DNA of 26,965 nt, from IMG/VR virus record IMGVR_UViG_3300002231_000649, positions 15,247-42,211 of that record. One strand, 5' to 3'. Below, in pieces: positions 14,912 to 23,333 of this stretch. Source of the stretch: a virus. Below the pieces are notes generated by a model. The model was given only the letters and a program-made list of their open reading frames with translations. It did not search any database and had not been told where the DNA came from. Numbering within the stretch: position 1 is the first letter of the stretch; every line of letters begins with the position of its first letter. The position numbers were made by a program, and so were the translations under genes.

Positions 14912-15690
14912 CCCAAGTTTCAATAATTACACCAGCATACATTGATACTTACGATAAACTGGACTGGTTTGAAGAAATGCTCAAATCAGTTGAAAATCAA
15001 TCTTTTACAGATTGGGAAGTTGTCATAATTGATGACAAAAGCATAATTGATTTAACTGTTCTAAATAATCAATTCAAGTCACCCAAGTTTCGATGGTTCA
15101 AAACTGCTGAAAGAAGTGGTCCGGCAACTTGTCGAAACACGGCAGTTGAATTAGCACAATCAGAAGCTATTTTACCGCTTGATGCCGATGATATATTAGC
15201 CAATGAAAATGTGCTTAATATTCTTTTTACTGAATGGTCTAATGATAAGTCTAAATTTTATTATGGCAACTTGCGACGTCTTAAAAAGATCGATGGTGAA
15301 TTTCAAAAAGATGATAAAACATTCAGGTTGGCAGAGTACACATTTAAGGACAGTCTAAATAAAAATGGACTTATGCCTGTGTCCTGCATCTTTTCTTATG
15401 ATTGTTGGCAAAAGGCTGGCGGTTGGTCAAGTGAATTAGAAGCCGGTAGAGAAGATGTTGAATTCTGGATTAAAATGGGTAAAGTTGGCTGTTGCGGGCA
15501 AAAAATAAATGAAGAGACTTTAATTTATAGACAACATGAAACATCAAGAGATTATGCATTGCGCCGTGTTAATCGACGTGAAAGCGAGATGATTAACAAA
15601 ATACGTTTAATGCACTCAGATGTTTACGAAGGGAAATATCCAATGGGGTGTTGCGGTGGTGGGAAGGGTTATATCCCCTCCCCAGAATGA
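14908..15690 (+). CDS. Glycosyltransferase family 2, end runs into a virion-type protein
   Basis: This is a canonical GT2: VSIITPAYIDTYDKLDWFEE at 4-23, WEVVIIDDKSI at 36-46, GPATCRNTAVELAQ at 71-84, and DADD at 92-95 (LPLDADDILA). GREDVEFWIKMGKVG near 180 is the late acidic motif of the family. GGAGG directly before the ATG supports the start. After residue 245 the frame enters MGCCGGGKGYIPSPE and stops at 15690; that piece looks like the start of the next protein and not like a transferase end. The next protein resumes in the +1 frame. Confidence 0.75.
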   Translation: MTQVSIITPAYIDTYDKLDWFEEMLKSVENQSFTDWEVVIIDDKSIIDLTVLNNQFKSPKFRWFKTAERSGPATCRNTAVELAQSEAILPLDADDILANENVLNILFTEWSNDKSKFYYGNLRRLKKIDGEFQKDDKTFRLAEYTFKDSLNKNGLMPVSCIFSYDCWQKAGGWSSELEAGREDVEFWIKMGKVGCCGQKINEETLIYRQHETSRDYALRRVNRRESEMINKIRLMHSDVYEGKYPMGCCGGGKGYIPSPE

Positions 15691-16009
15691 GCAAACAAAA
15701 TCTGCTCCAAGTACACTTGAAGATTACTCAGAACAGGAAAAGGTATGGGTAGAGTACACTGGTAATCGTCAAGGTGGATTTGGAGTAAACGGTTCATTTA
15801 CCTCGTACAATTATAGAGTAAATGGGCCGGGACATAAATTACAAGTACATATAAATGATTTACCAAGATTTAGGATGGCCGGCAGAGGGCAAGATTTTAT
15901 TGTTGGTGCATCTCCACCAGATAACTACGAGCAACCGGGTGAAAAGAAGCCTGAAAAATATATAGCATCTGAACCAGTGCTGGCAATGATTGAAAATTTG
16001 ATGATATAG
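15620..16009 (+). CDS. Small virion-associated protein (probable), in the +1 frame
   Basis: The supported part, from about 15684, reads NEQTKSAPSTLED, then KVWVEYTGNRQGGFGVNGSF, HKLQVHINDLPRF and GQDFIVGASPP. A short domain beginning VEYTG and including a later aromatic-rich strand is something I associate with small proteins between the capsid and connector genes of several phages. Its natural start is probably ATG 15643 in the frame of the previous gene (MGCCGGGKG, with AAGGGA upstream), with a +1 change before 15690. The ATG at 15620 is therefore probably not the real start. The function is unknown; a neck or head-joining role is inferred from position. Confidence 0.5.
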   Translation: MFTKGNIQWGVAVVGRVISPPQNEQTKSAPSTLEDYSEQEKVWVEYTGNRQGGFGVNGSFTSYNYRVNGPGHKLQVHINDLPRFRMAGRGQDFIVGASPPDNYEQPGEKKPEKYIASEPVLAMIENLMI

Positions 16010-16021
16010 CGGTGGCGCAAA

Positions 16022-17212
16022 ATGGGTAGGGCTGAAACTGTAACGTTATTGCCTCTTGATCGGTATGCTGAAATAATGCGAATCCCATTAACGCATTTTA
16101 ACCAGTTAAATGGAGCATTGGCTCCCCTATTAAAAGGCTGTGGCGGTACAATTTGGGATCAGGATGCAAGAGAAGATTTAGCTTGGACAATGGCTGAAGC
16201 CGAAGAGATGATTGCTCAAGAATTAGGCTTTTGGCCTGTGCCAACATTTATTACCGATGAGCAACAATCACTTGGTTTAACTGGCATAATGGCTAATGAT
16301 TGGCGTAACGCTGAGGCTCAAGTTGATTGGAAATATGTACAAGCATATGGAACTGAACAATTAACGCTTAAACAAGCCGATGCTGGCGTACAATATACCG
16401 ATGCTGATAATGATCCATTAGGTAGACCAGAATTAGCCACTATAGGCACTGCTATTTATGCTGATTTACCAGCTTGTGATGATCCTTGTGAAGTAGCTGT
16501 TTTTTTTAGAGTAGCAGATGGCGCTGAGGATGCCGCCGATCCACGTTGGGAAATCAAGCCGATTAAAGTGGATATTGATGGTGCTACAATGCGGATTACG
16601 GCTGAAAGTTCATTATTCGTTAGACCTGAATTATGGACTTTAACAGAAGCCGATTGTAAAGGCTCAGATGACGCTAATAAATGGCAATGGAATTGGCAAA
16701 CTGCCAATTTGGTGTCAATGGTAGATGTGTATTGTCGAACTGTAAATACAACTTTGCCATTAACATTGCGTTGGGATAATGTTTGTGGTTGCTCTACTGC
16801 AATATGTGAACACGTCACTCAAGCCGCTTGCGCTTATAGAACGGATAATCGACGCGGGTATTTTATTGCACGTCCTGCAAGTGGTGCAAACGTAGAGGCA
16901 ACACCACAATACTTGCAACCACCTGAAAGTGTGCTTGTGAATTATCGGGCTGGCTATCCAATCAATAGCCGCACTTGCAGAATGAACCCGCAATTAGAAC
17001 GAGCTATTGTCAAGTTAACCAATGCTCTCTTGCCTGAACCACCTTGCGGGTTTTGTGATGCGGCTCAAACAAGATGGAAGCAAGACAGAACTAATGTTGA
17101 CCCATTAACGCCGGAAGCGGCAAGCTTACCGTGGGATTTGTATACTCAAGGCGCTTTGGAAGCGTGGCGAATAGTCAAGAAATTCGCAAGAGGTCGGGGT
17201 GGCAAAATGTAA
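16022..17212 (+). CDS. Head-tail connector / adaptor-like structural protein
   Basis: The 396-residue product has the layout of a phage neck adaptor. Its N-terminus LPLDRYAEIMRIPLTHFNQL is followed by AREDLAWTMAEAEEMIAQEL, the helical bundle typical of connector proteins that bind under the portal. The long remainder contains many Cys (I count 12; for example CGCSTAIC and CGFC) and a C-terminal helix EAWRIVKKFARGRGGK. It is longer than classical gp6/gp15 adaptors, so it may carry an extra beta domain. The weak ribosome site (GGTGGC) suggests coupling to the previous gene, and its stop overlaps the next ATG as TAATG. Confidence 0.6.
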   Translation: MGRAETVTLLPLDRYAEIMRIPLTHFNQLNGALAPLLKGCGGTIWDQDAREDLAWTMAEAEEMIAQELGFWPVPTFITDEQQSLGLTGIMANDWRNAEAQVDWKYVQAYGTEQLTLKQADAGVQYTDADNDPLGRPELATIGTAIYADLPACDDPCEVAVFFRVADGAEDAADPRWEIKPIKVDIDGATMRITAESSLFVRPELWTLTEADCKGSDDANKWQWNWQTANLVSMVDVYCRTVNTTLPLTLRWDNVCGCSTAICEHVTQAACAYRTDNRRGYFIARPASGANVEATPQYLQPPESVLVNYRAGYPINSRTCRMNPQLERAIVKLTNALLPEPPCGFCDAAQTRWKQDRTNVDPLTPEAASLPWDLYTQGALEAWRIVKKFARGRGGKM

Positions 17213-17739
17213 TGCCTTTACTTTTCTGTAATGTGCGAGGTTCAAAACGAAAAGCAGCAATTCAAGAATTAAACTCGATTGCTCGGAAAGAAATTAACAA
17301 AGCATTAGACGCTCAAGTCAAACCAGCTCTTGTCAAGTCTCACAATTTAGTTGTAGCCAATTGGAGAAATAAACCAAAATTTAATACCAGAAAAACGATT
17401 AAGCCTGATAAAATCTTTATGACTGTTTTCCCAACTGGTGAAAATAAAAAGATTTGGATATTTGTCGATAAGGGTACAAAGCCACATGTTATCAAAGCAA
17501 AAAATGTACCAACATTAAAATTTAGAACTGGGTATCAACCTAAAACATTAGCACGTCCCGCCAGGACTGTACCAGGTGGTGGTAAATCAACAGGACCATT
17601 TATATCAAAAGTGCAAGTTAATCACCCTGGCTCAGAAGCCAGAAATTTTACAAAACAAATTGCAGAGGACATCAAACCAGATTTTAAGCGAGTTATTGAA
17701 AACGCTTTTAAGCGTACAAGTAAAGCTATAGAGGAGTAA
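17212..17739 (+). CDS. Tail completion / neck protein, HK97 gp10-like
   Basis: These proteins sit at the head-tail joint and stop tail assembly. The 175-residue product has the gp10-family core WIFVDKGTKPHVIKAKNVPT near residues 81-100, and FISKVQVNHPGSEARNFTKQ further on, where HPGSEA is a family hallmark (the glycine-rich turn before the last helix). The N-terminus is Lys-rich and helical. I place the start at ATG 17212, which overlaps the connector stop by one base (TAATG); the same frame is open further upstream at 17131, but that extension is out of the family's range. Confidence 0.75.
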   Translation: MPLLFCNVRGSKRKAAIQELNSIARKEINKALDAQVKPALVKSHNLVVANWRNKPKFNTRKTIKPDKIFMTVFPTGENKKIWIFVDKGTKPHVIKAKNVPTLKFRTGYQPKTLARPARTVPGGGKSTGPFISKVQVNHPGSEARNFTKQIAEDIKPDFKRVIENAFKRTSKAIEE

Positions 17740-17743
17740 TAAA

Positions 17744-18856
17744 ATGGCAGATGAAGTTCTTGTATTAAAAGGTGAAGGTAATGTTGATGTCCAGGTTGGA
17801 GGTGCCGGCAACAATTGGGATTATCTTAGTGCTTGCGCTTCTATGAGTGGCCCAACTGTGCCGAGTGGTAGTACTGAAATCAGATGGTGTCAAGACCCGA
17901 CCAAAGCAAATGGTTTTAAGATTAGTAGTCAATTTAAGACAGCGCCAGATCAAGTGAGCGCAGATTTAATGACTAAATTGGGCAAGATTGATTATCTAAA
18001 TAATCTCAATTGTCCATTTGCTTTACGAGCGCGTTATGCCAAATGCGGCGAGAGAGAAGACCCATCAAATTATGATCCAATTATGCTTACATATTGTTCA
18101 GCGCAATTGCAAGAGCATAGCTATGATGATTTAGTTGTCACTGATCCAGGTGATCAAGATGAAATTTTAGTAACTGCACCCTGGCAAGCGTCTTATGAAT
18201 ATCGAATTAAAAAGATAACTCCGGCCCGTATAGGCACAGCAGCCTTGTTAGGCGATCAGGCCATTAACGATATTGAGTACTGTGATGAATTTACTTGTGG
18301 TGGATACTGCGGTGATGCTACTGACGGCTGCTCAGTTATTTATGGGGCTACTGACGCTGATACCACGCCATACGCAGCGCCTAATCTAATTAAAGGATTA
18401 AAGAATTCTAAAACTAATTTTATCACCTGGAGTGCTACTCCGGTTTTAGGATTAAACAATAATCTTGAAGGTGTAGAATGCGCTGGTAATAGAGTGATTG
18501 TATCAAGCAATGGTGATAGTGCTATTGCGTATTCTGATACGCCAACAGATCAAGATACCTGGAATGTAGTTGCAATTACCAATGCTCCAACTGCCAATCC
18601 TAATGCTCTTTTTGCACGGACTGCAAGAGAGACATGGCTTGGTGCTAATAATGGATTTATCTATAAATCTATAGATGGTGGAGCAACCTGGAGTGCTGTA
18701 CACCAAGCTGAAATCACCACACAAAATATCAATGCTGTCTGGGCGCATGATAAAGATTTAGCTTATGCTGTTGGCGATGCTGGCATAATTTTACGCACTA
18801 AAGACGGCGGGCAAACTTGGGAGAATGTAACCGAAACTAGCACGACCGGCGCTTAA
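17744..18856 (+). CDS. Major tail protein with beta-propeller, first part
   Basis: The N-terminal 180 residues are a tail-tube type domain (LVLKGEGNVDVQVGGAGNNW at the start; WQASYEYRIKKITPARIG near 145-162), and the position after the gp10-like gene fits the major tail protein. From about residue 210 it becomes a repeat-rich propeller: SIDGGATW near 307 and TKDGGQTW near 351 are BNR/Asp-box repeats like those of sialidases and Ycf48. The frame stops at TAA 18854-18856 after TETSTTGA, but the +1 frame carries on at once with more blades. GAGGAG before the ATG supports the start. Cys-rich patches (CDEFTCGGYCGDATDGC) lie between the two domains. Confidence 0.6.
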   Translation: MADEVLVLKGEGNVDVQVGGAGNNWDYLSACASMSGPTVPSGSTEIRWCQDPTKANGFKISSQFKTAPDQVSADLMTKLGKIDYLNNLNCPFALRARYAKCGEREDPSNYDPIMLTYCSAQLQEHSYDDLVVTDPGDQDEILVTAPWQASYEYRIKKITPARIGTAALLGDQAINDIEYCDEFTCGGYCGDATDGCSVIYGATDADTTPYAAPNLIKGLKNSKTNFITWSATPVLGLNNNLEGVECAGNRVIVSSNGDSAIAYSDTPTDQDTWNVVAITNAPTANPNALFARTARETWLGANNGFIYKSIDGGATWSAVHQAEITTQNINAVWAHDKDLAYAVGDAGIILRTKDGGQTWENVTETSTTGA

Positions 18857-18857
18857 T

Positions 18858-19268
18858 TTGCTTGTTGTGACTGTGCCGCCTGATAGGCCAAAAGATGTGT
18901 ATATTGGCACCAATGACGGTATGATTTATCGCTCTACCAATGAAGGTGGAACATTTGCTGCTACTGGTGATTTTACGGCTGTTACTTTTGATGGACAAGG
19001 CGTAGGTACTGTAGATGATTTAGCATGGTGTGGCCCTTGTGGGAGTAATGTAATGTATATTCTTCACAATGATGGCGGTCCACGCGGTAGAATCTTACGC
19101 GACTTATCAGGCGGCGCTGGTGGCGCTGACATTGAAGTTGTTTCTGATTATACACAAGTTATCCAGGCAGGCATTGATCTTAATGCTCTTGCTTGCTGTG
19201 ATGTCAATGAAGTAATTGCCGGAGGAGAACTGAACAATAGCTTCCCGGTAGTAATTAAAGTTTCTTAA
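18858..19268 (+). CDS. Propeller continuation of the major tail protein (+1 frame)
   Basis: This frame has no ribosome binding site and its TTG lies directly after the preceding stop. It encodes 136 residues that continue the BNR propeller without a gap: LLVVTVPPDRPKDVYIGTND, then IYRSTNEGGTF, a third Asp-box type repeat, and CGPCG and LACCD cysteine pairs. Skipping T18854 gives TETSTTGANLLVVTVPPD. It is either the missing C-terminus of the tail protein or a programmed +1 extension carried by only a fraction of subunits. Confidence 0.6.
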   Translation: MLVVTVPPDRPKDVYIGTNDGMIYRSTNEGGTFAATGDFTAVTFDGQGVGTVDDLAWCGPCGSNVMYILHNDGGPRGRILRDLSGGAGGADIEVVSDYTQVIQAGIDLNALACCDVNEVIAGGELNNSFPVVIKVS

Positions 19269-19280
19269 CAGGAGTAATAT

Positions 19281-19847
19281 ATGCCAGAGGAGTATGGACA
19301 AAAGTATACATTTTCAAGTGGTATAGAAGCTGTTATCTTACCATTTCCTTCTTTAAGATTTGAGAAATTTGTTAAACAGTCTAAAAAGAAATATCCAGTA
19401 CCAAAACCGCCAAAGAAAACAATCAAAGTTGTTGACGGTACTGAAAAAGTAGATGATTTAACAGATGAGAAATATCTTGATAAAAAAGAAGCAGCAGAAG
19501 AAAAGCAATCACGCTGGTTGTCTGAGAAGATATTAAAAATATGCCTGCGTGATTGTATCGAATTGGATATTTCCGGCTACGAGCATGTTATTGTCTTGCT
19601 TGAAGAGGACAATGAAGAAAAATATCCTGATAATCCACTTGAAAGAAAAGTGCAATTTCTTACCGATTATGTAATACGTTCTGCTGTTGACTTTCAAGCC
19701 TTAACACAGATTGCAACCAATCTAATGCGTGTTGATGACGAGGAGGTAAGCGATCAGCTAGATAGCTTTCCAGATCACGTGGAAGGGACAGCCGATAACG
19801 GGACTGAAACATCCGGCCTTGATGAAATCGAGCGGGTGGAAGTATAA
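19281..19847 (+). CDS. Tail assembly chaperone (G-like)
   Basis: The gene between the major tail protein and the tape measure encodes a chaperone that holds the tape measure during tail assembly. The 188-residue product is acidic and helical in its second half (KVQFLTDYVIRSAVDFQALT near residues 128-147), preceded by a Pro/Lys linker (VPKPPKKTIKVVDG). AGGAG lies just before the ATG. Its last 10 codons (DEIERVEV) overlap the next frame, the usual setting for a G-to-GT frameshift. The identification is from position and pattern. Confidence 0.6.
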   Translation: MPEEYGQKYTFSSGIEAVILPFPSLRFEKFVKQSKKKYPVPKPPKKTIKVVDGTEKVDDLTDEKYLDKKEAAEEKQSRWLSEKILKICLRDCIELDISGYEHVIVLLEEDNEEKYPDNPLERKVQFLTDYVIRSAVDFQALTQIATNLMRVDDEEVSDQLDSFPDHVEGTADNGTETSGLDEIERVEV

Positions 19848-20043
19848 TCAATCCTTAAGAGAGATTTTAGCTGCTAAATGGTGGGGATGTCCTTCTATAG
19901 AATATTTTTTTAATCTCGATAAGGAAGAGCGTATTTGGATTTTGGCAGCGTATGAGGCCGATTGGCGAATTAAGGCTATAAATAATTATGAGCAACAACA
20001 GGAAGCTGAAAGAAAAGCTAAACAGGCTAGGAAAAAGCGATAA
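19819..20043 (+). CDS. Tail assembly chaperone T-like domain (overlapping frame)
   Basis: In the +1 (equivalently -2) frame relative to the G-like gene, 74 codons read MKSSGWKYNQSLREILAAKW, then WGCPSIEYFFNLDKEERIWI and a charged helical end (EAERKAKQARKKR). The WGCP-(x)n-F-N-L pattern is common in the C-terminal part of tail chaperones. No good Shine-Dalgarno precedes the TTG 19819/ATG 19822, so it is probably made as a fusion with the upstream product by frameshifting within 19822-19847. Its end overlaps the tape measure start by one base. Confidence 0.6.
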   Translation: MMKSSGWKYNQSLREILAAKWWGCPSIEYFFNLDKEERIWILAAYEADWRIKAINNYEQQQEAERKAKQARKKR

Positions 20044-23000
20044 TGGCTAATCTGCCTGAAGTTGGCTTGAATGCTGTTATTGAAAATTTAGCTAACTTTC
20101 AAAAAGGGGCTGATAGCATAGCTAAAGCCTATGATGAAATTAATGCCGGTGCTGATAGTATTGAATCTACAACAGGATTAGCTACTGGTGCTATTTCTGG
20201 ATTAGGCGGCGTTGCTGCCACTGTTGCTACTGGTGGTATGGCTTTACTTGCGGAGGCTGTTGCAGCTGTTGGCGCGGTGGCTGCTGCTACTGTTGCTGGT
20301 ATAGGCTTACTCTCTAAAGAAGCCTTTGATCTTGCCTCAGAAGTAGAAGCATCCTCTAAAAAGATACAATCCCAATTAGGTGTTACAGCAGAAGAGGCTG
20401 AAAATTTAGGAGAAGTAGCTCGTGATGTTTGGGCTAATAATTTTGCTGGTAGCGTAATTGAAGCTGCTGAGGCTCTTGTAACTGTTAGACAACAAATGAA
20501 GGGTCTTAGCAGCGAAGAATTGCAAGATGCCACTGAGAATGCGATTAGACTTAGTGATGCTTTTGGTATTGATATTGTTGAAAGTACAAATGCTGCTAAT
20601 GTCTTGATGAAAGATTTTGGTTTAAGTCAACAACAGGCATTTGATTTTATCACAGAAGGATTCCAAAGAGGATTAAATAGTTCAGATGACTTTTTAGATA
20701 GTGTATCTGAATATGGCAGTTTATTCGGTCAAGCTGGCGGTGATGCCGGACAATTTTTTAGTTTACTTGAAACTGGATTGCAGGGTGGAGTACTTGGAAC
20801 TGATAAAGCAGCAGATGCTTTCAAAGAATTCTCCATTAGAATAGTTGATGGCAGTGACACAACCGAAGATGCCCTAAATGATCTATTTCTTGCTGTTGAT
20901 GGTGTTGGTGGTGAAGTCGCAGAATTAGAAAAAGATTATGAAGACACTACAAAAGCATTGGAAGATAACGCCAAAGCCCTGGAGGAATCAGAAAGTGCTT
21001 TTGAGGCTACAAAGCAAGTGGTTGCAGCATTAGAAAAAGAATTGGGTGATGCACGGCGCGAGTTGGATGATCTATCAAGACCAAATTTGGCCGGGATGCA
21101 AGAATTTGATAATCAACTTTTTGCTTTAGAACAACAGTCAAATCAAGTAAAACTTGCTATGCTTGATATGACACCAGACAGTAAACAATTTGAAGCTGCT
21201 CAAGAGCAATTGGATGCTATCAACAAAGAAATGGACAAGGTTGCTCTTGAGCGCGATATACAATTCGAGCCTCAATTACGAGCAATTGAAAAAGCAACAG
21301 AAGATGGTACTGAGCCATTACAAACTTTTGATCAAGTAATGGCAGCTATAGGGGAAAAGAAATCAGAGATAGCAGAATTAGAAGGCGCTTTCAATTCTGC
21401 TAATGGAGAATTAAGAAGAAATGCCAAAGCGGTAAGCGCGGCAGAAACAGAACAAGAACGGCTAGTTGCTCAAATCGCATTTTTAGAAACTGCTATGGAA
21501 AATGCGTCAAGTCCTGCTCAAGAATTCTTGGATGGGTTTTTAGATGGCAGCTTAAATGGTGTAGAGGCATTTCAAAAAGTGATTGATAAATTGGGTGATG
21601 TTAAAGACCCACTTTTAAGAGATCAACTTGCTATTGAATTGTTCGGTACTCAGTTTGAAGATTTAGGGGTAGAGGCAGGATTAGCAATCGACTTAACCAA
21701 AACCTCTTTAGACGAATTATCAGGCGCAACCGAAACCCTAAACGCACAATATAACACCCTCCCCCAAGCGTTTGAAGGTGTCAAACGCCAATTACTCGTT
21801 GCAATTCAGCCGATTGGTGATGCTCTACTCAAAGCCGCTAATGAAGTAATGCCATTATTATTTGACGCCATAGAAGACTTAAAACCACAATTAGAAGATT
21901 TGGCTGTACTTATAGGTGATGCTATAACAAAAGCAGTAAAGCAATTTATCCCCTGGGTGCAGAAGAAACTTATCCCGGCACTTAAAGATATGTGGAAGTT
22001 TATTAAAAAGAACGTCATCCCAATTATTGAAGATTTGTGGGATTTATTTGTTGAATCTAAAAAAACGGGTAAAGAAGTTGAAAAGTCCTTTGAAAAAATG
22101 ATGGACGTTATCAATCCATTTATCAAAAAAACAATGGCTAACTTGCTTGATATTTGGGAGACATTAAAAAAGTGGGTTGATAAAAACTGGCCTCTAATCC
22201 AAAAAACAATAGAAACTGTAATGAATGCGATTAAAAGCGTCATTAAAAAAACAACAGCCGATATACAAAAGTTCTGGGAAAAATGGGGCGATGAGATAAT
22301 GGCCGTTGTTACATTTGTTTTTGATACTAATTTCAAAATCATCAAAGCGGTTATGGAGGATATTTTAGATATTATTACGGCTGCTATGCAAGTGATAACC
22401 GGCGATTGGGAAGGGGCATGGGAAACAATGCTTGGCATTTTAAAACGTCATACTGATTTAATGGAAAATATTATTAAATCAGGATTTAATACAATTAAAG
22501 ATGTAGGCTCTTCTATACTGGAATCAATGGCAACAAAGATTGATTCTATTTGGCAAGGTATTAAGAATTCTGCCTCTAATGCCATGAGCAATATGATTAG
22601 CGCGGTAACATCAAAAGCCAATCAGCTAAAAAACGCCTTAATTAGTGCTGTGTCCAATGCGGTATCATCATTATTAAATAGTATATCAGGCGGTGCTATT
22701 TCAAGCACATTAAGAAGTATAGGTCAACAAATAATCAATAAAATTGTTGGTGGAATTCAATCAATAGGCACTTTAGCTAGTGGTTTAATCTCAAAAGTTG
22801 CCAGTGCTGCTAGTTCATTATTTAGCAATATTGTTAGTTCTGCAAGCACTATTGGATCATTGCTAATAAATTCCGGTAAACAAATGTTAAATAAAATTGT
22901 TAACGGTATTGCTGGTAAAGTCTTTGATTTGATAGATGGGTTAGTTGGTACTGTTACTGCTGCTGTTAATAGTTTGGTAGGTAGCATTAGTGGTGGTTCA

Positions 23001-23333
23001 ATTTTATGGAAATTACTTGATGCTGGTAAAAAAGCGATAGATAAAGTGATTTCTGGATTATGGCAAAAATTCAACCAGTTAAAATCGGCTATAATCGATA
23101 TATTAATAAATGCTATAGCTGGTGCTTTTAGTTCGCTTGGTCTTGGTAGTTTATCATTTCAGCAGCAGTCTAATTTTACTGCTCCATCTCAAGTATCAGC
23201 ACCAGCATTAGGGGCAAGCAACTCAACTATTAACAACAATACTTTCAATATTGGTGGCAATAACATTTCATCCAATATGGACGCGGCAGTTTTTGAAGCA
23301 AGAGTACTGCGAGTTATCAGACAGAATTTATGA
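20043..23333 (+). CDS. Tape measure protein
   Basis: This protein is extended through the growing tail and sets its length. At 1096 residues the family rule of about 1.5 angstrom per residue predicts a tail near 160 nm. Residues 40-95 are Ala/Gly/Val-rich and hydrophobic, and 270-480 are a long acidic coiled coil (EKDYEDTTKALEDNAKALEE; LEQQSNQVKLAML). The central part has Lys/Trp-rich amphipathic helices (WVQKKLIPALKDMWKFIKKN), and the C-terminal 250 residues are Ser/Ala/Ile repeats typical of these proteins. No peptidase or lysozyme domain is obvious. The start overlaps the chaperone stop as TAATG, and the stop overlaps the next ATG as ATGA. The rank order confirms a siphovirus tail. Confidence 0.9.
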   Translation: MANLPEVGLNAVIENLANFQKGADSIAKAYDEINAGADSIESTTGLATGAISGLGGVAATVATGGMALLAEAVAAVGAVAAATVAGIGLLSKEAFDLASEVEASSKKIQSQLGVTAEEAENLGEVARDVWANNFAGSVIEAAEALVTVRQQMKGLSSEELQDATENAIRLSDAFGIDIVESTNAANVLMKDFGLSQQQAFDFITEGFQRGLNSSDDFLDSVSEYGSLFGQAGGDAGQFFSLLETGLQGGVLGTDKAADAFKEFSIRIVDGSDTTEDALNDLFLAVDGVGGEVAELEKDYEDTTKALEDNAKALEESESAFEATKQVVAALEKELGDARRELDDLSRPNLAGMQEFDNQLFALEQQSNQVKLAMLDMTPDSKQFEAAQEQLDAINKEMDKVALERDIQFEPQLRAIEKATEDGTEPLQTFDQVMAAIGEKKSEIAELEGAFNSANGELRRNAKAVSAAETEQERLVAQIAFLETAMENASSPAQEFLDGFLDGSLNGVEAFQKVIDKLGDVKDPLLRDQLAIELFGTQFEDLGVEAGLAIDLTKTSLDELSGATETLNAQYNTLPQAFEGVKRQLLVAIQPIGDALLKAANEVMPLLFDAIEDLKPQLEDLAVLIGDAITKAVKQFIPWVQKKLIPALKDMWKFIKKNVIPIIEDLWDLFVESKKTGKEVEKSFEKMMDVINPFIKKTMANLLDIWETLKKWVDKNWPLIQKTIETVMNAIKSVIKKTTADIQKFWEKWGDEIMAVVTFVFDTNFKIIKAVMEDILDIITAAMQVITGDWEGAWETMLGILKRHTDLMENIIKSGFNTIKDVGSSILESMATKIDSIWQGIKNSASNAMSNMISAVTSKANQLKNALISAVSNAVSSLLNSISGGAISSTLRSIGQQIINKIVGGIQSIGTLASGLISKVASAASSLFSNIVSSASTIGSLLINSGKQMLNKIVNGIAGKVFDLIDGLVGTVTAAVNSLVGSISGGSILWKLLDAGKKAIDKVISGLWQKFNQLKSAIIDILINAIAGAFSSLGLGSLSFQQQSNFTAPSQVSAPALGASNSTINNNTFNIGGNNISSNMDAAVFEARVLRVIRQNL

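Noticed and set aside
17131-17211. Upstream extension of the tail completion protein
   Set aside because: It overlaps the connector's coding end, and ATG 17212 with the TAATG overlap gives the family length.
19741-19752. AGGAGGT-like ribosome site in the tail chaperone gene
   Set aside because: No ATG, GTG or TTG follows at a suitable distance; it encodes Glu-Glu-Val in frame and lies too far from the overlap to stimulate shifting.
20129-20533. 134-codon - strand frame with many Ala/Ser/Pro
   Set aside because: A reverse-strand shadow of Ala/Gly/Val-rich tape measure codons.
21806-22438. 210-codon - strand frame opposite the tape measure gene
   Set aside because: A mirror of the low-complexity Ile/Lys-rich tape measure sequence; no start context and no family pattern.
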